Source: Melastoma dodecandrum
Taxonomy: Eukaryota; Streptophyta; Magnoliopsida; Myrtales; Melastomataceae
Assembly: GCA_029817715.1 (NCBI GenBank)
Contig: JARUPY010000252.1
Coordinates: 620,001-684,000 of the forward strand
Length of the DNA: 64,000 bases
Direction: 5' to 3'
Made by a program: the position numbers and the translations under genes
Part shown: one piece after another, positions 1 through 11,500 of the stretch
Layout: each line of letters opens with the position of its first letter
Numbering within the stretch: position 1 is the stretch's first letter
Notes under the pieces: model-generated
The model's database searches: none
What the model was told of the DNA's origin: nothing
The model's input: the letters and a program-made list of their open reading frames with translations, nothing else

Positions 1-374
1 AGTTTTATCCTTTACGTGCTTGTGGAGGGTAACAAGACCAACTCCGGTCCCAGTTCCAAAACTTGTGGGGATTGAGTCACTTTATCGTGTCCGATTGCAT
101 GAAATTATCGTGATGTTAGGGGAAAAAATATCGAATAATTTCAAAATGTTACGAACGAATAAGAAATTATTAGGATTAATGTCTTTTTCGGAATATTTCG
201 TTCCGAAAGGAGATCTTATTAGCAAATGGACTCGACTGGGGTGTCATATATATGTGAAACAGGAGAAATAATTACATACGTCAAATAGTATATACTTAAC
301 GGAATTCATTTACATCTACTCAAAGTTATTATTACATACGAGCTAATAAATTTGGAAGTTTGTACCTAATTACT

Positions 375-752
375 GTTGGTTTTTTTTTTTTAAAATTGCA
401 AAATACGATTCTAGTCTCAAAAATACCCTAAATACCACCCTTTAGCATAGGGAACTTAGGAAAAACTTAGTGAAAAATTGGAGCAAAGGAGAGTCATGGT
501 GTCTTGACCAAAGTCGCCGTTTGAACCGCGACTTCCATAGAACACTGAGACGCCTCTTCGCTTCAATTTTTCACCAAGTTTTTCAAAATCGCGATTTTAA
601 ACATCGACTTTGACAGATTATTCCAAAGTTGCGGTTTGAAACTGTGACTTCTTTGTAAAATGAAAGTCGCAGTTTCAAACCGCGATTTATGAGCGGTATT
701 TTGAATATTTTCGAAACTCGAATCGTATTTCGTAATTTTTTTTTAAACTAAC
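375..752. mobile_element. Fold-back MITE-like element with about 50-bp terminal inverted repeats
   Basis: The left end (about 375-440) and the reverse complement of the right end (about 690-752) align over roughly 60 bp: both read GTT(G/A)GTTT, an A/T run, then AAATACGATTC and a block ending in AAAATACC-like sequence. Inside is a second inverted repeat (about 461-482 against 563-586) and several imperfect palindromes built on AAGTCGC...GCGACTT at 511-537, 613-645 and 662-688. There is no coding capacity. I found no clear target-site duplication, so the exact ends are approximate. The family is unknown; the long terminal repeats suggest a Mutator-like or fold-back element. Confidence 0.55.
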
Positions 753-1285
753 CATACGACGGTGCAATCATCGATAAATTTGTATCATCTCATACATTAT
801 TAGATACGTGCAGTATGATTATAGAAACATTTCTCAAAAAGATTTAATATAAAAATACAAACACGTTAATAATTGGTTTCATTAGGAGTTTAAATCAACT
901 ATGGTATTATATACAAACGTTAAAATTTAACATAAAAGCTTAAACAGGTGAGATATAATTTATATTATATCATTTAACACACTAATTATTCAAAGTTCAA
1001 TAATAATAAAACCCCGAGAAACCTAGACGAAAGACGAGGCACAATTAGTAAGAAGAAGATGGAGATGGCTCTCCCGGTTCCTCTTGTGCCGCCTAGCTCG
1101 CGATGCTATTTACGGGTTTTTGGAAGTGTTCCCTGGGCCCTGGGCCCCCTCGAGGCCTAGCCTCGATATCTTCCTGCAACAAAAAAGCCCTAAATTACGA
1201 GTGGGTATGCAAATTGAGATCCTGCTGGCGTCGCAAGCAGTTCTTCCCCAAATCCCAGGATTCTTTGATTCAATTGAAACGAGTG
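753..1285. other. Intergenic AT-rich spacer and leader of the small CCCH-tail gene
   Basis: AT-rich to about 1020, then more GC-rich from about 1030. The GC-rich part probably belongs to the transcript of the gene starting at 1286. I see no other gene. Confidence 0.4.
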
Positions 1286-2774
1286 ATGGGCGAAGAAACG
1301 GAGAATCCGAAGCAGCACAAATCTGCTCCTCCTTCGATGACGGAGGCTCAGTTTCTCTCCTGGAAGACCCGGAAGGTTGGCCCTCCTCTGTCTTCCCCTT
1401 TTTCGTGCATTCGTGTGGCCGTAGATTGTTGTTTTGTCGTGGGGATTTTTTTCGATTCTGTCCCACAATGTCCTCAGATGTTTTAGGACATCAGCATTAG
1501 AATAACGCCGTAGATAACCCGAGGAATTGATGAATCCATTTTTTGGCATATCCCCGTAGACCGATCCTCTCTCTAATAGGCATATCGTCCCTTGTGGGCA
1601 CTTGAACTAGCGCATTGTGTAAGGGAAACAGGTACTTGTTTACTTGATGGCACCTCTTGCTTTGGCTACCTTTGCTTGTGACCAGTTAATTTAATTTTTA
1701 GACGACGGAGTTGGTGCTCTGGGTGGATACTCCTGTTCTTTTCAAATTTTTTTACCTGTTGCTGTGACTGGGACATGATTTCTCTCCAATAACAAGCTAT
1801 CTAGTTGGGGCCGAATGACTTGGTGAGGTATATAGTTTCTGAAATCTGTTTGTTATGTGAAGATTGAAACAGCAGAGAACCCGTTTTTTGGTGGTTGTGT
1901 CTCACAAAACCTCAATCGGCAGCATCTTCTTTAGTTTTTTAATTGTTACCGGATAGTTCTTCATTGGAAATTGAGCTCAAATGAGCTACTCAACAAAAGA
2001 AAGATTCAGCACACGTGATTCTCTAAACTGTTGTAGGGCGCATATATAAAAGAACAAACCATGATAGTTGAACCTTTATCCCTTAAGATGTGGTCAGGCA
2101 TACGATCCTCTGTGGCCAGGTAGCCATAAAAAAAGTCATCTTCGGTCATCCTTATATGACCTTTTATCCGTGCTGGTACTCAGCGTAATATCAACTGTGA
2201 AATTATGTTATATTTTAATGCTTAAGAAGGAGACTGAATATGTGTTGTGTGAGGAAAGGGTCATTGAAAATTCTGGGAGGATTAGCCCTTGATCGTTTCC
2301 ATTGAGCATGTAGCAGCAAGTTCCTCGAGACGTATCTAGCCTATAAGCGAGTATTTTTCCAAGAAATCCCTGGTTTCAGATGATAAAAAATAGCTGTTCT
2401 TTTTGTGTGAGTATGTTCTGGAGCTTGATACTTGTCCTTTTACTGACTGCCTAGTCCCTAAATAAGGCCCAAGCGGTTAGCTTTGCATCACTTTTCCATC
2501 CTTACTTAGATGGGATGCATCGACAAGCCGGCTGGAGTCACGAACAGTGGCTTTTAGTGGCAGTGGCACCCGTATGATATTTGTCGACGGCTTGAATTAG
2601 ATGTTGCTACAACGAGAAAACTCGGTGACCTTGTCACAGGATCTCGAGGCTGCAGCTAGGAAAGAAGAGGCTGCCAAGAAACGGGCGGACGATATAGCAG
2701 CGGGTACGGTCCAAATGAATGGGAGGGAGCTCTTTCTGCGTGAACCTTGGGTGTTTGATAATAATTTGTATTGA
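1286..2774 (+). CDS. Small protein resembling the C-terminal tail of CCCH zinc-finger (DFRP1/ZC3H15-type) proteins
   Basis: Two exons, 1286-1375 and 2640-2774, join in phase 0 through a GT-AG intron (AAG|GTTGGC ... CACAG|GAT) and give 74 residues. Exon 1 carries a MTEAQFLSWK segment and exon 2 ends GTVQMNGRELF...EPWVFDNNLY before TGA. These resemble the C-terminal tail of plant CCCH proteins that partner DRG GTPases; no CCCH zinc finger itself is present. The upstream frame is closed, so I chose the ATG at 1286. From memory, Arabidopsis At1g22140 is a similarly small 'zinc finger CCCH domain protein' next to SULTR1;3, matching its place before SULTR1 here. That synteny argues for a real gene; the alternative is a 5'-truncated relic of a larger gene. 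Function unknown. Confidence 0.55.
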
Positions 2775-4943
2775 ACCTCCTTCAGTTAGCACATCTTTGT
2801 TTCTATGGAATGAATGTGTCAAGAGCCACACACACACACACAAACATTAGCATAGTTGCCATCAACTTTGGCGTCGGCATCAAGACGCGCAGCAAGGACA
2901 CACGTTAGGACGGTGACTGGGTCACTTTGTCCGTCAGTCGTTTCAAACAAAGGTTGTAAATCGAACATGTTTAAAATTGACATTTTGGCATTGTAGATAA
3001 TGCAAGGTCGTAAACAACGTTTTAACAAGAGAAAGATGGGGTGTCTTGTCGTGTCGGTAACTTAAATCAAAGCAAAAATCCAACGGCTGAAACAAGAAAG
3101 AGGGGAAGGGAAAACAAGAACAACACGAAGAGTTGGAACAACGTCGCTATTCCCGTCCAAATACATACAAGAAATGTAAAGTCAACAGCTTCTAGACAGA
3201 GTAAATAGCCAAGAAACAAAACATTGGACAGACAACCCAGCCAGAGAAATAAATCGTCCCAAAAGTCAGAAGTTCACACTCCTCCTTTTTGGACTTAATA
3301 ATAAATTATTTGGGCTTCTTCTCCCTTTACACCTCTGTCATTAATTTATACACTTTAAAGAGAAGAAAAAAAAAGGCAAGGAATTATACTTGGTTTGATT
3401 AATTAAAATTTTGTAAACATCACACGGTTATGCTTCTTAATTTTACTCCTCGGCTTCTCCTTGTGACCTGGCAGTTACTATGTCCGAGTTTCGGAAACAT
3501 CACAAGTCACACGGACTCCCTTTTAAATGTTTTTGGAATGGTACTAGTTTCCAAATCATACGTCCCTGGATTCGAGGTCAGATAAACGGACTACCCCCCG
3601 ACGTTCTCGTTGTAATAAAAGCATTCGTCCTCGTTAGCCTCCTACGGCTGTCCAAGAGGTTCCTTCTCTTCTTCCTGTCGTCCTATTTTTGGATAACATC
3701 TGACCTTCGAAAACCAGAATCAGTCTCTCTCTCGGTTTTACATCTCCCCGATGCCGTCGAGTGAGGTTGTTGTTGTTGAAGGTTTTTATAACAATAACTT
3801 GGTGGTGGTAGTCGTAGTAGTTTGTCTGCCTCTCTTTTATTATTCTTCTCGTCTTCCTTACTTGTTTCTTTCCTTCTTTTCGCTATCGAGGGTTTTGCAT
3901 GGGAGGCACGCGGAGGAGGTAATTAAAAAAAAAAAAAAAACAGTAGTGAGAACTCGACCTGTTGGTCGGAAAGTCGTCTCCCCTTTTCTCTTGTTCCTGA
4001 CTTTTCCTCTCCTGACTATTTGTTATGGAGATTTTTCCTCAGAGGGTTGTTGGTAAAAGAAACACCATTTTTTTTTAAATAGGTAATGAATGAATGCTCT
4101 AAGCCAATCCCATCAACATAATAATCTTATTTATTTATGTAATGTGTTTTTAATTGGGTCCACCCGGTGATAAATAGGTGGGCCGGCCTAATCACATCAT
4201 GTTTCATTTCTCTTACAGTAATATGATATCTAGGATAGAGGAATTTTGTTACTCCATGACGTCGGTCTATTAAAATAATTTGCGCCGAGTTCAATACAAA
4301 ATTTTGGGTAAACTCGAAATTAGAATCGATGAAGGGTAAACTTTTTCTAGTGAACTCGAAGTTGTCGATGAATTTTAAGTTATAAACCCGAAGCAACAAG
4401 GTTATTTACGAATTGGAGGTACAGAAAACTAATAGACACCAAGCAAAGCAACCTCCCTTCAGTCCTTGGGTTTGGTTTGGCAGTCAAATTGCTGATTGCT
4501 TCCAGGACCGAATCAAATGAAAGAAAATCAAATAGGTGAATCAAATCTCACGTTGGGGGGAAAATGAGAGGAGAATTTTATTTAACCCCTCCCAATTGAG
4601 GAGACTTGATGACATATTTGTTTCCAAACTTGTAAGTATGAAAGAAAGGTACCAAGGGAACCATTTGCATTGAATTTTCAAAACGAATGAGAACCTCAAA
4701 ACTTCTTTCGGACAAAGATAAAACAGCCAGCCGATATGGCCAAGCATTGTCAAGTTGACCCTTGACTTTGTCTACTTGTTTTGGTTGCTTCTCCCACGAA
4801 CCACATTACAGGAATTTGGTCCCCTCCCTTCTTCCTCGAATGCGCCTACATTAGCATCCTTTGCGGCGTGCCATGTCCGGCGTGGTCGACGAGGTTTTTC
4901 TTTTCTGTCTGACCTTGTAATGAATCAGGGTCCGTCCTCCCCC
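2775..4943. other. Intergenic region upstream of SULTR1
   Basis: Contains a short (AC)n microsatellite near 2827-2842, pyrimidine-rich tracts (3600-4060) and A runs. The open frames here (for example 3480-3764 and 3751-4056) are low-complexity with no recognisable domain. It should hold the SULTR1 promoter, but I recognise no specific element. Confidence 0.4.
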
Positions 4944-7900
4944 ATGGCTTCTTCTGTCGGTCACTTGAGCGAAGATGGGAATGGAACCGGAAAGAAGCTT
5001 ACTGATGATGGTCGCCAGACGCTGCGCGTGCATAAGGTCGGGGTACCTCCCCGGCAGAGCCTGTTCCAGGAATTCACGGCCGCCGTCAAGGAGACGTTGT
5101 TCTCCGACAACCCCTTTAGCCGTTTCAAGGACCAGCCTCGGTCCCGCAAGCTCCTGCTCGGGGTTGAGTCCGTCTTTCCGATTGTCAGGTGGGGAAGAGG
5201 TTATGATCTTAAGAAGCTGAGGGGAGATATCCTTGCGGGACTCACCATCGCCAGCCTCTGCATTCCCCAGGTTTCACCAATGTCTTTTCTGTCGGAGCTA
5301 ACATTGTTGTCGCCCGAACTGAACCCGATGATGATTTGCTTGATTTCAGGATATAGCATATGCAAAGCTCGCTAACCTGGCGCCACAGTATGGTTTATGT
5401 AAGATGACTGGCTTGGCCCTGCTAGATTTTGTGTCGGGTTCTGACGGGCTTGTTGAGTCTGCACACTAACTTGATATAATCCCCACTTGTGCCATTTCAG
5501 ATACGAGCTTCGTCCCGCCGATGATCTATGCCGTCATGGGCAGCTCAAGGGATATAGCGATAGGACCAGTGGCTGTTGTGTCTCTACTGATAGGCACGTT
5601 GCTACAGAAAGAAATCGATCCGACCAACAAAGCAGAGTACCTTCGACTAGCCTTCACAGCCACCTTCTTCGCAGGGATAACACAAGCGACCCTCGGTTTC
5701 TTCAGGTATACGAACGAAACCAATACAGATATACCCTTTTTGTTTCGTCAGCGATATCTTAAGATTAAAAGAATTCTGGCATCAGGTTGGGTTTCCTGAT
5801 AGATTTCCTTTCACACGCTGCCATTGTCGGCTTCATGGGTGGAGCGGCCATCACCATTGGACTCCAGCAGCTCAAGGGGTTTTTCGGCATAAAAAAATTC
5901 ACGAAGAACACTGATATCATATCAGTCATGCACTCAGTCTTTGATTCGGCACACCATGGAGTACTAATGCCTCTGATTCATTCCTCTTTCGCGTAGCATC
6001 TTTTTATGCAAAAACATTTTCCGCCTCCTCTGAACGGAACAGGTTCTGATCCCTTTTTCGGCAGTGGAATTGGCAGACGATACTGATTGGAGCGTTATTT
6101 TTGGGCTTCCTTCTTTTTGCCAAGTACATTGTAAGTTTCCTTCACTCATTCGGGCTCTTTTATGGCATTATGCGACATCAAAATGTGTATATATTGAATG
6201 GTGATCAACAGGGGAAGAAGAACAGGAGGCTTTTCTGGATTCCAGCGATTGCACCATTGTTATCCGTTATCCTGTCGACATTCTTCGTGTACATAACACG
6301 TGCAGACAAGCAAGGAGTCCAAATAGTAATCCCTTCCTGAATTCTGGAAATCTCGAACTACCTTGTAATCGGTTTATTAATTTACTGTGGCGATTTTCTA
6401 CATGTAGGTCAGAAACATAGATAAGGGCATCAATCCCTCGTCTCTTGAGAAGATTTACTTCAGTGGACCGAATGTCCTGAAGGGTTTCAAGGTTGGAGTT
6501 GTTGCAGGATTGATCGCGCTTGCAGTAAGTCTGGATTCTGCCTTTTCAGTTTACATTTCCTTTCCTCAGTATCAAACTGTCTTTATACTGCTGAAAAACG
6601 ACGATGCAGGAAGCAATTGCGATTGGCAGAACCTTTGCTGGTATGAAGGACTATCAAATAGATGGGAACAAAGAGATGGTAGCGCTTGGAGCAATGAACG
6701 TGGTCGGTTCCATGACCTCGTGTTATGTAGCAACAGGCGAGTAAATTCCAGAAAAATCGATTGCATTCCAATCGTTTCACTATTCGATCATGTGCCTAGG
6801 ATTGACTCCAACTCCTTGCAGGTTCATTCTCCCGCTCAGCAGTTAATTACATGGCTGGCTGCCAAACTGCCGTCTCGAACTTGGTCATGTCAGCGGTCGT
6901 ATTCCTGACATTGGAATTCATGACTCCTCTGTTCAAGTACACTCCAAATGCAATCCTTTCGGCCATCATCATATCAGCCGTCGTTAGCCTGATTGACTAT
7001 GATGCTGCCATTCTTATATGGAAGGTCGATAAGCTCGACTTTGTGGCCTGCCTGGGAGCATTCCTCGGAGTGATCTTTGCATCGGTTGAGATAGGCTTGC
7101 TCATTGCAGTAAGAGAATCGATAAAAACCACTCCTTCCTTCTATTCACCAATTGCACCTGAGACGAGTGTTTGCACCTGAGACAAAGTATATGTTTCTGT
7201 GCTTCCGATGCATCAGGTGTCCATATCCTTTGCCAAGATACTTCTACAAGTCACACGGCCACGGACGGCAATTTTAGGGAACATTCCTGCAACAACTGTT
7301 TACAGGAACATCCTCCAGTATCCTGAAGCATCACAGATTCCCGGGGTCCTCATTGTCAGGGTGGATTCGGCTATATACTTCTCAAACTCTAATTACGTGA
7401 AAGAAAGGTATTGTTTCGCATGTCCGTGCAGCACAAGGGTTCTCGTGAAACTTTTCGGTGATTTAGAGCTACGAGAACACGTTAAATAAATGTCGAATGA
7501 TGCTTGGCAGGATATTGAGGTGGTTGACGGATGAGGAAGAGAAGCTGAAGGCAGTGCCCTTGTCAAGGATACAGTTTCTAATCATCGAGATGTCGCGTAA
7601 ATAAAACCACAACCTCGGTCTCCTTTTTGCTAATATTTACCATGAGATTTACTTTGGAGGCCTTGGTTGCAGCCGTCACCGACATCGACACCAGCGGCAT
7701 CCATGCCTTGGAAGAACTGCACAGGAGTCTCATAAAGAGAGAAGTGCAGGTAAGAAAAACGCCTAGTCCTGCCTGTCTATGTTATCCGGGACTCCGCATG
7801 GTCTGACATCCCATTCCCATTACTGATTTCTGAATGGCCAACACGAACCAGCTGGTGCTCGCAAATCCAGGGCCGGCAGTGATCAACAAGCTCTACGCAT

Positions 7901-7995
7901 CGAGCTTCCCCCAGTTGATTGGGGAGGAAAAGATATTCCTCGCGGTGGCGGATGCTGTCGCGTCTTGCTGCCCGAAGGCGATGGAAGACGCCTAA
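4944..7995 (+). CDS. SULTR1: High-affinity sulfate transporter, group 1 (SULTR1-type H+/sulfate cotransporter)
   Basis: Thirteen exons: 4944-5270, 5350-5398, 5501-5705, 5786-5960, 6065-6130, 6212-6325, 6408-6524, 6610-6736, 6822-7108, 7217-7407, 7511-7596, 7673-7749 and 7852-7995. They keep frame throughout and give 654 residues, the usual SULTR length. It is an SLC26/SulP plasma-membrane protein taking up sulfate with protons. Visible signatures are HKVGVPP near the N-terminus, the Sulfate_transp core ([55 protein letters not shown]) and a C-terminal STAS domain with [20 protein letters not shown]. These match group 1 (SULTR1;1-1;3) better than group 3. An in-frame ATG at 4920 is an alternative start. 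Intron 8 (6737-6821) has a GC donor. It converges with ACC1, about 500 bp away. Confidence 0.95.
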
Positions 7996-8502
7996 AAAAC
8001 AGCGATGGGCTACTGCACGCACTGTAGAAGTTCAGAAGATATACAAACAGCAAAAGAAAAGCAAGTTACATACGGACTTCCTTGTATGTTTACAAGGAAA
8101 AGGGCACTGAAATTTTATGAGGAACAGAATGTTAAAGGTCCCTCACCTAAGTTCCACAAAATTTATGTATTTTAACTTTAACCCAAAGTTTTAGTATTAG
8201 TGTCGCATTTAGAGGCAAACATCAAAGAGCTTGTCAAAGACATTATTAATGCAATGTCTGAAGCCTAACAAGAACACCTGTCTCTCCTCCTGTCTCAAGA
8301 ACCTTAATGATATAACACCCTTTCCCCTCATTATCATCGTACATCAACAAAAACAACAGCTACCTACATTTACATTTGGTAATGAAATGAAAATACCGTC
8401 GAACCCTTCGCAAATACCTATACTCCCCACTGGACTGCGAACCAAATCGCATTATTCAACTACGAACCAAAAACCGAATGAGAGACGCCGGCCACCCTGA
8501 AT
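7996..8502. other. Convergent 3' regions of SULTR1 and ACC1
   Basis: About 500 bp between the stop codons of two convergent genes. It must hold both 3'UTRs. No ORF of interest and no repeat recognised. Confidence 0.6.
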
Positions 8503-11500
8503 TCAGTTGAGGACCTTCCGGAGCTCCTCGGCCAGGTGCGCGCGGCTGGACGAATCCATCTGCAACCATTAAGGGAGGAAAGAAGGCAGTTAGCTCACAG
8601 TCCACATCAGTAGATGAGTAACATATAAATGCAAAGGCCTCGTTACTTTGCTTAAAAGGGCAGAAAGACTTTGTGGCAAAGCTTGTAGATCCAACTGTGA
8701 ACTCCCAATTTCGATCAGCTGATGCAGCACTTTCTGAGTCCGCAAGCCTCGGAGTTTCTCCTCGAGGTTTGTCGAGTTGTCCTTCCACGAGAAAAATGCA
8801 TCATCGTCAGCCCATGCATCTTGTCTCCCTTTAGCAATCTCAGATTCCAAAAACCAGCCCTTGACCAACTTAAATGCATTTGCCCGGGAGAGCGAGCTTC
8901 CGGCAGCATCTTCCACTGTTCTAATAAGTGAGGCCTCGACAACTCTTCGGCGTAACCTTTTGTAGAAGAAAGAGCGGGAAGTCCGCCATTCAACTACTTC
9001 TCTAATTACTCCCTTGGCGGCCATCCTAAGCGAGGTGTCATGCAGTTCCGCAAATTTCGTGGCAACCTGCGTGTACACAGGCAAGAGGCTCTTCTCTCTA
9101 GCTTTAATCTTCTGCTGCAGAGAGTCGACCACATCGAAGGCACCAGCCTTCCTTGATTCTTCCAGCTTCACTTTTAGGCTCACCAGCTGTTGATCAAGTC
9201 TCCCCATACACTCAACCAGATCTTTAGTCTTGAACTTAATCTCTATCATTCCTTCTGGCTCCAGGACATTTCCCTTTGCAGTTCGGTCTGCATACATTTC
9301 AATGTGGTCCGAGTTGATTTTGCTGTCGACAACCACCCATGCCCCGCCTCGAAGTTCACCCATGACTGGGATGTACACAAATACTGGCTGCTTGTATGTT
9401 CTGAGATTCTCAACAATAGTAGATCCAGCTTGAAGGATCCCTTCGAACAGGTCTCTTTGTCCACCCGAGAAACCTCTCCAGTTGGCAAGAATGAAAAGCG
9501 GCAGTTCCTCTCGGTTGAAGTCCAACAGCGCTTGAGCGGTCTTCGAAGCAGAATCAGGAAACCAGACTTGACCAGCTTGGGGAACGACCCTCTCATGAGA
9601 ATCGAGTTGTCCCGGATCAGCAGGAATGACTTGCATAACTGTTTGTGTCTCCACAGCCACTATTCCAACAGGAATTCCTCCTAGTTTAGCTCTCCCCGTA
9701 ACGACAGTCCTTGCCCAGCCTTCCAATGTCTCTACAAAGCTATCCTTGTCAAACATCCCACTAATCCACTTGCCACTGCCATCAATTATACCTCGAATGG
9801 CTGCACGAGGATCACAAGAATTTTCAGCCACGTAGTCAACAGACCTTTCTGGAGGGTCAGATGGACTGCAAATTGGAAGTGGTCCACCCACATAGGGAGG
9901 AACGTAGCTTAGCCAATTCAAAATAGCTGACACCCCTTCAAGGTCATCGGAAACTGTGAGATGAACCACACCATTGGTTGCCATTATCTTAGGTCCTCCG
10001 AGTTGCATATGCGAACTGTAGACTTCACGGCCAAGAAGCTTGTTCAAAGCAGAGAAACCTGTCAGAATAATAGGCTGGTCTAATCTCTGTATGCATCGCA
10101 TTCCTAGTCTAGCAAGATAGGCACCAATACCGACAGTCCTTCCGGTGACATATGTCAATGTGAAGGTTTCTCTGTAGGCCCTCGAATATGCTCCAGCAAT
10201 GGCTCCACTTCCAGTCAAGTTTTCCACTCCTAGCCCATCTTCCTTGCCAATTATAGTGTCTATAACCCATCTTGATTCTCCACTCGGTAGCTTCAACTCA
10301 TGGGCTATCACAGATGAACTGATTTCCTTGTAATCTTCAGGGGTAAGATAAACATACTGGAAACCTCGCTCCGGATTCACTTCGTCAGACCAGCCAACCC
10401 TAAAACGGGTCTTAACCTCCTCAGCAACACCTAAACGAGCACCAGAGTTTGCTGCCAAGTAGATCAAAGGCAATTTCTTCTGACAAGCCAGATCTGTCAC
10501 TGCATTAAAGAAAGCATCTTCTTTGGGGCCAAAAGATCCGGCCTTGAAGGTTACATCATTGGCAACTACAAGTATGGTTCTTCCAGTTGGGAATTCAGGA
10601 GTTGCCATTTCCATACACCAAGCTACCATGCCAATATCATTACTTCCTGGTTCACGGTCAGTATATACAAGTGGACTTCCCCAGGTACAATTTTTATCTG
10701 CAAATTTAAGCTCTGTCACCTTGAACAGAACCTTATCCTGTGCATTTTTACTATCAGGAAATTTTGAAGCCCATGCCTGCTTCAGGGCCGTTTGGAATGC
10801 CTGAGAAAAGAATTTTTAAGCATCTTTATTTGTCTACCAAATTATTTAAGCTGACTACATAAAATAACCTGAAAAAATAAAACCATTCAGATACATAAAG
10901 CTAAAAGATCCTTACAAGGGGAAAGTCATAGCAATAGGTGGTGCTGCTGGCCCTGGCTGTGAGACGTCTTCGATCAAGTCCTCCCAAAGCTTTATAGAGT
11001 GCATTCACTGGCACACCATGCACAGGACCTGTACCAGAGCTGGAATGATAGACCATTTCCTGTTTTGTTGCATCTTCGAGTTCACGGTAAATCTGTAAAA
11101 TGCATAAACACAGAGGCGCAGCTCAGGAAGGAATGGCAGGGGAGAGCCTAGTAATTAATAATGTTTGAGAGTGTGTGTGTTGTCACTGAGCTTTCCTAAT
11201 CACTACCACTACCGTAGCTGGCGGAAATAGCTTAATGGTAGAGCATAGCCTTGCCAAGGCTGAGGTTGAGGGTTCAAGTCCCTCCTTCCGTTAAGTTATG
11301 TGGTTCCGTTTCTATAACTCATCACATAACTTATACGTCTACATCTTAGTAGACGTATAAGTTATGTGGTTCCGTTTCTATAACTCATCACATAGATCAA
11401 CAGCCAATTGCTAATGCATTCCGAAGAAAGATAAATCTCTCATCTTCACCTACTAAAATGTTCTCCGATGACCGCAAGCAGCATTATGCATAAAAGGAGG

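Noticed and set aside
3480..4056. Overlapping ORFs of 94 and 101 codons upstream of SULTR1
   Set aside because: Pyrimidine-rich, poly-Leu/Ser/Val translation with no recognisable similarity; probably non-coding.
4755..4943. N-terminal extension of SULTR1 upstream of 4920
   Set aside because: The open frame begins at a TTG and the extra residues do not resemble SULTR1 N-termini; 4944 (or 4920) is the first sensible ATG.
11221..11292. Functional nuclear tRNA-Gly gene
   Set aside because: The sequence matches the mitochondrial form as I remember it, has a weakened acceptor stem and lies in an intron, so a mitochondrial insertion is more likely.
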